Positions 16,715 to 23,369 of a stretch of DNA of 23,369 nucleotides are shown one piece after another (position 1 is the stretch's first letter; every line of letters begins with the position of its first letter). The notes under the pieces were generated by a model. The model was not told the origin of the DNA. It made no database searches and worked only from the letters and a program-made list of their open reading frames with translations. Position numbers and translations under genes: made by a program. Source of the DNA: Muribaculaceae bacterium (lineage in GTDB: Bacteria > Bacteroidota > Bacteroidia > Bacteroidales > Muribaculaceae); assembly GCA_014867205.1 (NCBI GenBank), contig WGUO01000036.1, positions 1-23,369 of the forward strand, given 5' to 3'.

Positions 16715-17614
16715 TCAGGAGTGGTCGGCGAGGTAAAGGCCGTCGATAATGCCGTCGGCCACGCCAATGGTCGGCACTACTATTGTCGCGGCCTTTACGG
16801 CCGAGGCGATGCTGAGGAAAATCCTGGCGGCGGGGATGATGACGTCGGCGCGGTCGCTGCGCATGCCGTAGCGGTCCATGCGCTGCTCCACGCTCAGCGG
16901 CTCGAGTGTATGGTAGAGACGTGCCAGTTCGGCGACGGGGAATGATTCCTTTTCCTTGTTCTTGTCCTCGGCGAGTTTGTATAGCTTGTTGATGTTTCCG
17001 CCTGAGCCGATTATTGTAATCTCCGGATAAGCCTTGGCCAGCCCCTCGAGAAAGTCGTTCATCTCGACCCATTCCTTGTGCTTCACCCTGTCCGTCAGCA
17101 TACGCACCGTACCTATGTTGAACGAGCGCGAGGCTATGAGGCGTCCGTTGTCGATGAAGTTGAGCTCGGTGCTTCCGCCTCCGACGTCGACATACAGATA
17201 TGCTCCCGAGTCCATGCCGCCCCGCTCCAGATGGTTGTTGTAGACGATGCGGGCCTCCTCCTCGCCGGCGATTATGTCTATGTCGATGTCAGCCTCCTTC
17301 TTGATCTTCTTAAGAATCTCGGGGCCGTTGCAGGCATCGCGCATTGCCGAGGTGGCGCAAGCCCTGAGTCGGTCCACCTCATAGATCTTCATCAGCTGGC
17401 GGTAGGCCTTCATGAGCCTCACGAGGTTCTCGGCTTTCTTCTCAGACACCTGACCCTTGGAGAATACGTCGAAGCCAAGCCGCAACGGCACTCGGAGCAG
17501 CAGAAGTTTCTTAAGTATAAGCGACGGGACGTCAGTGTCGGGATCCTCTCTCTTTATCAGAAGCCGCACGGCGTTCGAGCCGATGTCAATGGCGGCATAT
17601 GTACGTTCTTTCAT
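16715..17614 (-). CDS. ppx: Ppx/GppA-family phosphatase (exopolyphosphatase-like)
   Basis: 299 residues, the short form of the family: only the two actin-like ATPase-fold domains, without the C-terminal HD-like domain of E. coli Ppx. Family members remove terminal phosphates from polyphosphate or hydrolyse pppGpp. Visible motifs are AAIDIGSNAVRLLI at residues 7-20, the acidic IAGEEEARIVYNNH, the phosphate-binding YVDVGGGSTELNFI, and IIGSGGNINKL. The start ATG overlaps the ppk stop codon (ATGA, 17611-17614), so the two are translationally coupled and expressed together. This makes polyphosphate the likelier substrate, although pppGpp cannot be excluded from sequence alone. Confidence 0.93.
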   Translation of the reverse strand: MKERTYAAIDIGSNAVRLLIKREDPDTDVPSLILKKLLLLRVPLRLGFDVFSKGQVSEKKAENLVRLMKAYRQLMKIYEVDRLRACATSAMRDACNGPEILKKIKKEADIDIDIIAGEEEARIVYNNHLERGGMDSGAYLYVDVGGGSTELNFIDNGRLIASRSFNIGTVRMLTDRVKHKEWVEMNDFLEGLAKAYPEITIIGSGGNINKLYKLAEDKNKEKESFPVAELARLYHTLEPLSVEQRMDRYGMRSDRADVIIPAARIFLSIASAVKAATIVVPTIGVADGIIDGLYLADHS

Positions 17615-19659
17615 TTTCGATACTCCTCGTATAGTTTAAGTTGCGAGCTGAACGGCTCGGTCTCCCCCGGTATCTTGCGGATTTCGTTGCGGCCGGAGCC
17701 GTCGACCACTCTGGCCTGGATATTGTCACGCAGGCCATATTCAACGGTTCTGAGAAGGTCGGCTTTTAGCGCGGGGTCGAACACCCGGGTCACGACCTCT
17801 ATGCGTCGGTCAAGGTTGCGAGGCATCCAGTCGGCCGAGCCCATGAAGGTCTTGTGCTCGCCGCCTGCGCAGAAAATGAAGATGCGCGAATGTTCCAGAT
17901 AGCGGTCAATGATGCCGGCTCCGGTGATGTTCTCGCTTATTCCGGGAACGCCGGTCACCACCGAGCAGTTTCCGCGCACCAGCAGCTCGACCCTGACTCC
18001 TGCCTGCGACGCGTTGTAGAGGCGTCTCACCATCTCCTCGTCTGTGATATGGTTTATCTTTATCTTGATCCATGCCTCCCGGCCTTTGCGCGCGTTCTCG
18101 ATCTCGGCATCAATCAGGTCATAGAACTGCTGGCGCATGTTGAAGGGCGACACAAGCAGGTTGTCGAATTCCTGAGGCTTGTAGGGGCGCTTGATGATGT
18201 CGAAAACCTTGGCGACCTCACTGACGATCTTTGGATTGGCCGTCATCAGGAAATAGTCGGTATATACCTTTGCGTTCCCCTCGTGGAAGTTCCCTGTGCC
18301 GACAATGGCGATGTTGCGGCCGTTTCTCAGGTTTATCAGGGCGATCTTGGAGTGTATCTTGAGTCCCTCGACTCCGAAGACGACATTGACGCCGGCCTCC
18401 TGCATCTCACGCGAGTAGGATATGTTGCTCGACTCGTCGAAGCGGGCCATGAGCTCGACTACAGCCGTGACCTTCTTGCCATTACGGGCGGCGCACATCA
18501 GAGCCTCGGCTACCTTTGAGTTCTTGGCGAGGCGGTATAGTGTGATCTTGATGCTCTTGACGTTTTTAGACACAGCGGCCTCCTGAAGCAGACGTATCAC
18601 ATAGTCGAAGGTCTGGTAGGGTACCTGTATAAAGCGGTCGCGCTCCGATATCAGCTGCATCAGTGAGTCTGTGCCTTTCAGTTCGGTAGGCACGGCGGGA
18701 GTCCATGCCGGGTACTTGAGGTCCTTGCGACAGTTGAACGGGAACGACATGAAGTCTTTGTGGTTCTGGTATCTTCCGGTCGACTGCACGGTATCGAGTT
18801 TGTCGAGACGGAGTTTCTTCATGAGTTGCTTGAGCAGGAGCTCGGGCATATCGGCGTCATAGAGCACTCGCAGCGCGGCACCCTTCTTGCGGCTGCGCAC
18901 GGCTTTGGCTATCTTCTCGATCGGGCCTACATGCAGGTCGTTGTCTATCTCCAGTTCGGCGTCCTTGGTGAACTTGAATGAGTAGGCGCGGAATGAGGTG
19001 TAGCCCATTCCGGGGAAAATCATCGGCAGGGAGAAGCGCACGATGTCGTCGAGGTACATCACGAAGTTGACGCCGTCACGGTCGGGCAGTGTTATGAAGC
19101 GTCCGCAGGTCGAGGTTGGAAGCTCGATCACGGCGTAATCGGTTTTCATCTGTGGCCCTGAGAGTTCGACCGCGAGGTATATATGGCTGTCGCTCTCCTG
19201 CGAGAAACGCTCGAGTTGCGAGAGCCATACGGGCGAGACGAAGCCCGAGATGCGGGTGCGGAAGAGGCACCGCACGTAGTGTTGCTGCTCGTCGTCGAGT
19301 TCCGTCTCGTTGATGAGACGGATATTGTTTTCGGCAAGGGTGTCGGTAACGTTCTTGACGCAGGCGGCATACTCCTCGGCGAGGCGGCCGTCCATCGAGC
19401 TGATGCGGTGGAAAAGGTCGGCCGCCTGGCGAGCGTCTTGCGCGACGGGTTTGCCGGTCAGTTCGGCGATGCGCGACAGTGTTGCCATGCGCACGCGGAA
19501 GAACTCGTCGAGATTGTTGCTGTAAATTCCGAGGAACGAGACGCGTTCAAGCAGAGGCACATCCTTTCGCCATGCCTCCTGCAGGATGCGGTGGTTGAAG
19601 TACATCCAACTGACGTCGCGGTCGACATATGGATATTTCTGTTTGGTAGTGTCTGACAT
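17611..19659 (-). CDS. ppk1: Polyphosphate kinase 1
   Basis: 682 residues from the ATG at 19659. The open frame continues to 19779, but PPK1 proteins begin like MSDTTKQKYPYVDRDVSWMY here, and a weak -7 box lies between the two starts. Ppk1 reversibly moves the ATP gamma-phosphate onto polyphosphate. All four PPK1 regions seem present: the N-terminal DRDVSWMYFNHRIL, the middle head domain, and two phospholipase-D-like C-terminal domains. The autophosphorylated histidine is His436 in GLKIHSKIAL, next to GTGNFHEGNAKVYTDYFLMT (E. coli His435). The second active-site histidine is His590 in YLEHSRIFIF (E. coli His592). Co-transcribed with ppx through a 4-nt stop/start overlap. Confidence 0.96.
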   Translation of the reverse strand: MSDTTKQKYPYVDRDVSWMYFNHRILQEAWRKDVPLLERVSFLGIYSNNLDEFFRVRMATLSRIAELTGKPVAQDARQAADLFHRISSMDGRLAEEYAACVKNVTDTLAENNIRLINETELDDEQQHYVRCLFRTRISGFVSPVWLSQLERFSQESDSHIYLAVELSGPQMKTDYAVIELPTSTCGRFITLPDRDGVNFVMYLDDIVRFSLPMIFPGMGYTSFRAYSFKFTKDAELEIDNDLHVGPIEKIAKAVRSRKKGAALRVLYDADMPELLLKQLMKKLRLDKLDTVQSTGRYQNHKDFMSFPFNCRKDLKYPAWTPAVPTELKGTDSLMQLISERDRFIQVPYQTFDYVIRLLQEAAVSKNVKSIKITLYRLAKNSKVAEALMCAARNGKKVTAVVELMARFDESSNISYSREMQEAGVNVVFGVEGLKIHSKIALINLRNGRNIAIVGTGNFHEGNAKVYTDYFLMTANPKIVSEVAKVFDIIKRPYKPQEFDNLLVSPFNMRQQFYDLIDAEIENARKGREAWIKIKINHITDEEMVRRLYNASQAGVRVELLVRGNCSVVTGVPGISENITGAGIIDRYLEHSRIFIFCAGGEHKTFMGSADWMPRNLDRRIEVVTRVFDPALKADLLRTVEYGLRDNIQARVVDGSGRNEIRKIPGETEPFSSQLKLYEEYRK

Positions 19660-19679
19660 AGTATTGAGAGCGAAATAAG

Positions 19680-19687
19680 CGAAAATA
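19680..19687 (-). promoter_or_regulatory. Possible -7 box of the ppk-ppx operon
   Basis: TATTTTCG on the minus strand matches TAnnTTTG except for one C. The predicted leader is only about 14 nt. No clear -33 box is seen. Confidence 0.3.
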
Positions 19688-19726
19688 GAGGGAATGGACA
19701 GCGATTGCCCTGCGCGAGGAATCAAC

Positions 19727-19740
19727 CTGACAATTGTCAG
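19727..19740. promoter_or_regulatory. 14-bp perfect palindrome upstream of ppk
   Basis: CTGACAATTGTCAG is fully self-complementary. It lies 68 nt upstream of the ppk start and about 40 nt upstream of the weak -7 box, at a position where an activator or repressor could act. Regulator unknown. Confidence 0.4.
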
Positions 19741-20105
19741 AGTTTCCTCAGGCTTTGCCACCCAATCCTTTACTACCAAACGCCCTTACCGCCCCAACGG
19801 TTTACCACTGCTATAAAAATAGCTATACTAAAGTCAGACTACCGGCATATGGGTGCCCTAAGCCGTTATTTTCTGATATTGTGATTAGTATTTACTTTCT
19901 TCGTGAGAATAATGTAATGTTAAATCTCGGATAAAATATTCTTATTACTCGAAAACCAAGTTTAATTCACCTTCATACAGGCAAGACATCTCGGATTCAA
20001 TCATACGAATTGATAAAAAGCCTTTTTTCAATAGATCTCTATTTATCAATAAGTATATCGAGTTTTAAGGTACTAATCGATTGTCATTGATATTTCTATA
20101 AAATG
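19741..20105. other. AT-rich gap at the left edge of the defence-type insert
   Basis: No supported gene, tRNA or recombinase. Base composition falls sharply from the GC-rich ppk side. A 9-bp inverted repeat, ATTGATAAA (20009-20017) with TTTATCAAT (20042-20050), has a 24-nt loop. The octamer TCTCGGAT occurs twice, near 19925 and 19989. A short open frame at 19734-19934 has no recognisable motif. Confidence 0.5.
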
Positions 20106-20137
20106 TTTGTTTTTGAACCTTTTTTGTCGTAAATTTG
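20106..20137 (+). promoter_or_regulatory. Promoter of the rloA-rloB-like operon
   Basis: TTTG at 20106-20109, 20 nt, then TAAATTTG at 20130-20137: a full Bacteroidetes consensus. The predicted start near 20144 falls after the in-frame GTG at 20141 and before the ATG at 20168. This decides the start codon of the ATPase and leaves a leader of about 24 nt. Confidence 0.8.
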
Positions 20138-20167
20138 TAAGTGAATTACGGATTTAATGCAAAAAAT

Positions 20168-21370
20168 ATGGTTTTAGACTTTTCTGTGGAGAATTTTCTC
20201 TCATTTGGCGACCGTCAGGAAATTTCATTTGAGGCTTCGAGTGATAATTCATCAGAAGATAGCCTCATAAAGAGGGTGACACATCCTAAGAGTGGAAGTG
20301 TTACCAGAGTTTTGCGTATGTCCGTAATTTATGGTGCCAATGCGTCTGGCAAGACTAATCTTCTTCATGCAATTGCGGATATATGGTCTAAACTCTATTA
20401 TCCGTGCGTATCGAAAGACGAGACAGTAATGTTCCGGCCATTTGCGATGCGTCGGGATGAAAATACCAAAATGTCTATCTCGTTTTTTATTAAGGGTGTG
20501 AGATATGATTACTCCATTGAATATAATGGAACTGTGATTGTCCATGAACTGCTTGAATTTAATCCTAATGGAGTCTCATCGATGTTCTATGAACGCCGAC
20601 ACAACGAGGTTACAAATCTGCCTGAGATTGCATTTGGCAAAAATGTAGGCCTTGACAGCAAAACAGCAGCAATAATCATAACCAATACGCTTCCCAATCA
20701 CAGTGTATTGTCTACATATAACAAAATCTCAGTAGATGCACCTGCTTTTGAGACGGTCATAAATTATATCCGCGAATCTGTCTTTTCTCCAGACACGCGC
20801 ATTGGAATTGATGAACTTCTGAAAAAAACGGTTGCAGACCGTGCGAGAAAATCATTCTTGCTTAGAGCCGTGAGGGAGGCGGATTTCAATATTACAAATA
20901 TTGTAAATCGTCCAACTGATAAGGAGGATATGAAAATAGAATTTGAGCATAATTATAATGATGGCAACTTCGCTATGCCGATTGAATCCGAATCAGATGG
21001 TACGCTCTCTTTTGTTGAGAAGATTGATATATTATATAGGGCAATCAACTCCGGAATGTTCCTTATGGTTGACGAACTTGATGATTCGCTTCACCATGAT
21101 TTGCTTGTTTATTTTCTCCAGACATTTTTGTCGAACGATAGTGAGGCACAGTTGCTCTTCACGGTGCATGACCAACTTATACTGGCAGAAGAATTCATGC
21201 GCAGAGATATGGTTTGGTTCACCGAAAAGAATAAAGAGACGGCATCAACTGAATTATTCTCGGCTGATGACTTTAACTTGCATAAGAACGCATCGATATT
21301 CAATGCATATAAACTTGGCAAGTTGGGTGCGCGTCCGCATGTCGGTTCACCTTTCCTATCCATTAAATAG
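20168..21370 (+). CDS. AAA15-type (RloA-like) ATPase of a two-gene defence module
   Basis: 400 residues from ATG 20168; the earlier GTG at 20141 is upstream of the predicted transcription start. This is an ABC/SMC-type ATPase of the AAA_15/AAA_21 class (COG1106-like). The N-terminus DFSVENFLSFGDRQEISFEA is the usual 'N-terminal strand plus NF-x-SF' signature. Walker A is GANASGKT at 56-63. An ABC-signature-like ESDGTLSF lies at 275-282. Walker B is MFLMVDELDDSLH at 297-309, with Asp302-Glu303. A switch histidine is His334 in FTVHDQ. No nuclease domain is fused; the partner protein 8 nt downstream probably supplies the effector. ATPases of this type serve as sensors or scaffolds in RloAB, AbiL-like, PARIS and Septu systems. 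Codons are visibly AT-rich compared with ppk, which suggests horizontal acquisition. Confidence 0.88.
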   Translation: MVLDFSVENFLSFGDRQEISFEASSDNSSEDSLIKRVTHPKSGSVTRVLRMSVIYGANASGKTNLLHAIADIWSKLYYPCVSKDETVMFRPFAMRRDENTKMSISFFIKGVRYDYSIEYNGTVIVHELLEFNPNGVSSMFYERRHNEVTNLPEIAFGKNVGLDSKTAAIIITNTLPNHSVLSTYNKISVDAPAFETVINYIRESVFSPDTRIGIDELLKKTVADRARKSFLLRAVREADFNITNIVNRPTDKEDMKIEFEHNYNDGNFAMPIESESDGTLSFVEKIDILYRAINSGMFLMVDELDDSLHHDLLVYFLQTFLSNDSEAQLLFTVHDQLILAEEFMRRDMVWFTEKNKETASTELFSADDFNLHKNASIFNAYKLGKLGARPHVGSPFLSIK

Positions 21371-21378
21371 CATCTATC

Positions 21379-22005
21379 ATGAAAAGATCCGACAGGAAGA
21401 AGCGTTCGTTTAAACCGGGTTCCGGTATTGCAGTGATTGGAGAAGGCCCTACAGAGCAATATTATCTGCTTTCCATACAGGGACTGTTGCCGGTGAATGT
21501 TTATCCAAAGATTGTAAAGGATGGAATGGAGTTTCTGACTGCGCGAGTCGAGCAATGCATCGAAGAGGGGTATGATAAGATATACTGTCTGATAGATATG
21601 GACAATAAGGGCGGAAGAAAAGAAAAGGCTGCATATACAGCTTTTCTACAAAGATATTCTGACAAAAAGTTCAAGAATAGGCAGACAGGAGAGTTTACCG
21701 AGGTTATTGTGATTGAGAACCATCCTTGCCTCGAAATATGGTTCTATTATTATTTTCGTCTGACTACCGGGCTATATTCATCATATGAGAATGTGAATCC
21801 GATGAAACCTGAATTGAAGAAATTCTTGCCGGAATATGAAAAGAAAATAGAGTTCTTTAAGAAATGCGGCGGTTTGCATCAGTATCTCGAGTCGAAAGGT
21901 GGCGACATATCAACGGCGATACGAAATTCAGAGATATCGATGAACGCTCGTACGAGTAATTCTGGTGGAGCATTCAGCGAAATGAAACGCTTCTGGGACA
22001 AATAG
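21379..22005 (+). CDS. RloB-like protein, probable effector of the ATPase pair
   Basis: 208 residues, usual for the RloB family. A basic N-terminus precedes a Toprim-like strand and acidic loop, IAVIGEGPTEQYYL, with Glu22. A second acidic motif, CLIDMDNKG, has Asp73 and Asp75. The family hallmark 'NPcfElW' appears as ENHPCLEIWFYYYF at about 113-126. The C-terminal half is helical and Lys/Glu-rich. RloB was named as an R-linked ORF beside type I restriction genes, and RloB-like proteins pair with AAA15 ATPases in abortive-infection layouts; the Toprim-like acidic residues suggest nuclease activity, which I infer. It starts 8 nt after the ATPase stop, so the genes form one operon. The gene is AT-rich and ends 40 nt from a convergent native gene. 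Confidence 0.85.
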   Translation: MKRSDRKKRSFKPGSGIAVIGEGPTEQYYLLSIQGLLPVNVYPKIVKDGMEFLTARVEQCIEEGYDKIYCLIDMDNKGGRKEKAAYTAFLQRYSDKKFKNRQTGEFTEVIVIENHPCLEIWFYYYFRLTTGLYSSYENVNPMKPELKKFLPEYEKKIEFFKKCGGLHQYLESKGGDISTAIRNSEISMNARTSNSGGAFSEMKRFWDK

Positions 22006-22045
22006 TGTATTGATAATGTTGCTATAATATGTAGGTTCCTCCCGG

Positions 22046-23149
22046 TCAGGATGTGATTTGGGAGAGGAGGGGATAGGATGAGTGGGGAGGTGCCGGGTCG
22101 GCTGAGGCGGGGATTTCGCATAGGAGGGTGGCTGTGCGGCGGAGCAGGTCGCGGAATTGGAGGGGACGGGTGAAGACGTCGGGGAGGGCGTTGATGCCCA
22201 TGATTGCGCCGATGATGTTGCCGGCCACGGCTCCGGTCGAGTCGCTGTCGCCGCCATGGTTGACGGCACAGACCATGCATGCCTTGAAATCTCCGAAGTG
22301 ACGAAGCAAGCTGTAAACGGCTATCGCAAGCGTCTCCTCGGCAACCCAGCCGCCACCGAGTTCGTTTTCTATTACCCGCCAGTCGGGTTGAGAGGTATCA
22401 GTATCTGCGAGGCTAACTGCCTTCCTGATAAGTGTCTCGAATGAAGCGAATCCTGTAGCCTCCCCTACATAAGCCTCTCTGACAACGGCCAGCGATTGCT
22501 CAACAATTGACTTGAACCCGGAGAGATTGACAGTTTCCGACAGAAGAGATAACTGAATCATTACGGCTAAGGCAGCCGATGAATAAGTCGACAGAGGATG
22601 CAGATGAGTGAGTTCAGCGGCATCTCCGGCCAATCGGGCAGTCCTCAAGAGGTCCCATCCATGCGCGGCACCATAGATGCCGACCGGAGCCACGCGCATC
22701 ACTCCGCCGCATCCCTTGCTCGAATTGGCCGGCTTGCGGCCGCTGTGAATCGAGTGAAGTGCTGTCAGACATGTGTTGCCGGGAGCCCGCTGAACGTTCA
22801 GTTCCGCGATCTCTGCCAATGCCGACCGGTAGCCGCCCTTTATTTTGCGACCCATCTGGCCGCCATACCATGCGAGATACGCCTGGCGTATCGTTGGCAG
22901 AATCTCTGCTCCTGTCAGTTCGGCCTCAATCAGCCCCTCTGCGGTGTAGAGGGTCATCTGAGTATCGTCAGACACAACGGCACGTTCCACGCCGTCGGCT
23001 GAGCGTGTCAGGTCATAATTCTGAATGCCGTGGTTTCCGTACTCGGCGCATATCGACTGATACGAATCGAACTCCACCGCGTAGCCCAAAGCATCGCCGC
23101 ATCCTCCCGCCACCAGGCATCCAGCCGCCCTGTCAGTAATTTTAATCAT
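22046..23149 (-). CDS. ADP-ribosylglycohydrolase family protein (DraG/ARH-like)
   Basis: 367 residues from the ATG at 23149, where the family's usual opening DRAAGCLVAGGCGDALG begins. The open frame reaches 23224, but its first codon lies inside the -7 box; in-frame ATGs at 23212, 23194 and 23179 are less likely alternatives. These Mg-dependent enzymes remove ADP-ribose from proteins or small molecules. The metal-binding motifs are intact: GDALG at 18-22, SDDT at 60-63, and HGGDSDST at 298-305 followed by GAVAGNIIGAIMG. Full-length and apparently active. Composition resembles the housekeeping genes rather than the adjacent AT-rich pair, so it is probably resident DNA. It converges on rloB with a 40-nt gap. 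The substrate is unknown; tRNA, toxin or nucleotide-linked ADP-ribose are all possible. Confidence 0.93.
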   Translation of the reverse strand: MIKITDRAAGCLVAGGCGDALGYAVEFDSYQSICAEYGNHGIQNYDLTRSADGVERAVVSDDTQMTLYTAEGLIEAELTGAEILPTIRQAYLAWYGGQMGRKIKGGYRSALAEIAELNVQRAPGNTCLTALHSIHSGRKPANSSKGCGGVMRVAPVGIYGAAHGWDLLRTARLAGDAAELTHLHPLSTYSSAALAVMIQLSLLSETVNLSGFKSIVEQSLAVVREAYVGEATGFASFETLIRKAVSLADTDTSQPDWRVIENELGGGWVAEETLAIAVYSLLRHFGDFKACMVCAVNHGGDSDSTGAVAGNIIGAIMGINALPDVFTRPLQFRDLLRRTATLLCEIPASADPAPPHSSYPLLSQITS

Positions 23150-23223
23150 ATTTGTATTAGCCGTATATAAAGAAGACATAGGTATTTCCGACATCTGTTG
23201 TCTTAATAGCATACAAGGTCCCA

Positions 23224-23254
23224 CAAATATAGGCTATAATTTTGAAATGGCAAA
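23224..23254 (-). promoter_or_regulatory. Promoter of the ADP-ribosylglycohydrolase gene
   Basis: On the minus strand, TTTG (23254-23251), 19 nt, then TATATTTG (23231-23224) is a full consensus. The predicted start is near 23217, giving a leader of about 67 nt to the chosen ATG at 23149. Confidence 0.75.
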
Positions 23255-23287
23255 AATCATGTAGATTTATTTTTTTCAGCGCTATAT

Positions 23288-23318
23288 TTTGTAAAATGTA
23301 ATTTTTAAATTACATTTG
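23288..23318 (+). promoter_or_regulatory. Promoter for a gene at the window edge
   Basis: TTTG at 23288-23291, 19 nt, then TACATTTG at 23311-23318, a full consensus. A second -7 box, TAGATTTG, lies at 23327-23334. Transcription runs to the right, divergent from the ADP-ribosylglycohydrolase gene. Confidence 0.7.
23294..23317. promoter_or_regulatory. 24-bp palindrome inside the edge promoter (probable operator)
   Basis: The arms AAATGTAATTT (23294-23304) and AAATTACATTT (23307-23317) are perfectly complementary around a 2-nt centre. They fill the space between the -33 and -7 boxes and overlap the -7 box, a classical position for a repressor. Confidence 0.6.
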
Positions 23319-23361
23319 CAGTACCTTAGATTTGCAGCGGCAAACCGAAACTGAAATAGAA

Positions 23362-23369
23362 ATGATAAA
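23362..23369 (+). CDS. Possible start of a gene running off the window
   Basis: An ATG at 23362 follows an A-rich leader (GAAATAGAA) and lies about 37 nt after the first predicted transcription start. Only two complete codons (Met-Ile) are visible, so product and frame are uncertain. Confidence 0.3.

Noticed and set aside
17078..17902. 274-codon plus-strand open frame
   Set aside because: Antisense to ppx and the end of ppk, both with full active-site motifs; no promoter or family signal.
19660..20167. tRNA, integrase site or small RNA at the insert edge
   Set aside because: No cloverleaf, no CCA end and no convincing repeat shared with the right edge of the insert; only short inverted repeats are visible.
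20141..20167. GTG start 27 nt upstream for the ATPase
   Set aside because: It lies before the predicted transcription start near 20144; the ATG at 20168 is directly followed by the conserved family N-terminus.

Overview
The window looks like a chromosome segment from a gut-type Bacteroidales bacterium, most likely Muribaculaceae or a close relative (an inference from gene content and style, not a database match). The reasons are repeated Bacteroidetes promoters (a TTG/TTTG box, 19-21 nt, then TAnnTTTG), A-rich leaders without clear Shine-Dalgarno sites, secreted proteins ending in a short type IX-like C-terminal sorting domain, a BspA-type leucine-rich-repeat protein, and a membrane-tethered TPR/HTH regulator.

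Layout. (1) 1-8.6 kb: three large secreted proteins. The first carries an almost perfect 1,098-bp in-frame tandem duplication; the second is an unrecognised beta-rich protein in the same direction; the third is a BspA-like LRR protein on the minus strand. (2) 8.6-10.5 kb: a divergent regulatory region packed with palindromes, then a TPR-transmembrane-HTH regulator. (3) 10.8-19.7 kb: housekeeping genes. These are lipoate-protein ligase, a Pit-type phosphate transporter with a PhoU-like tail, the Tex RNA-binding protein, and a translationally coupled ppk-ppx polyphosphate pair. (4) 19.7-22.0 kb: an AT-rich insert with a two-gene operon, an AAA15-type ATPase and an RloB-like protein, very probably an anti-phage or abortive-infection module. 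(5) 22.0-23.2 kb: an ADP-ribosylglycohydrolase on the minus strand, convergent with rloB. (6) The last ~80 bases hold a promoter with an embedded 24-bp palindrome, driving a gene that begins at or beyond the window edge.

How the parts may work together. Phosphate uptake (Pit-PhoU) and polyphosphate synthesis and breakdown (Ppk, Ppx) lie within 8 kb and share a theme, although Tex separates them. The tethered HTH regulator is divergent from the LRR surface protein, and the shared intergenic region holds five copies of a GTCTACA heptamer plus a separate 11-bp-arm inverted repeat over the LRR promoter, so local control of the surface protein is plausible. The RloA/RloB-like pair is compositionally foreign and self-contained.

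The best candidates for something new are the near-identical 366-residue tandem module in the first secreted protein, the palindrome-rich control region with its tethered regulator, and the RloAB-like pair. No tRNA, rRNA, CRISPR array, integrase or intact insertion sequence was found.
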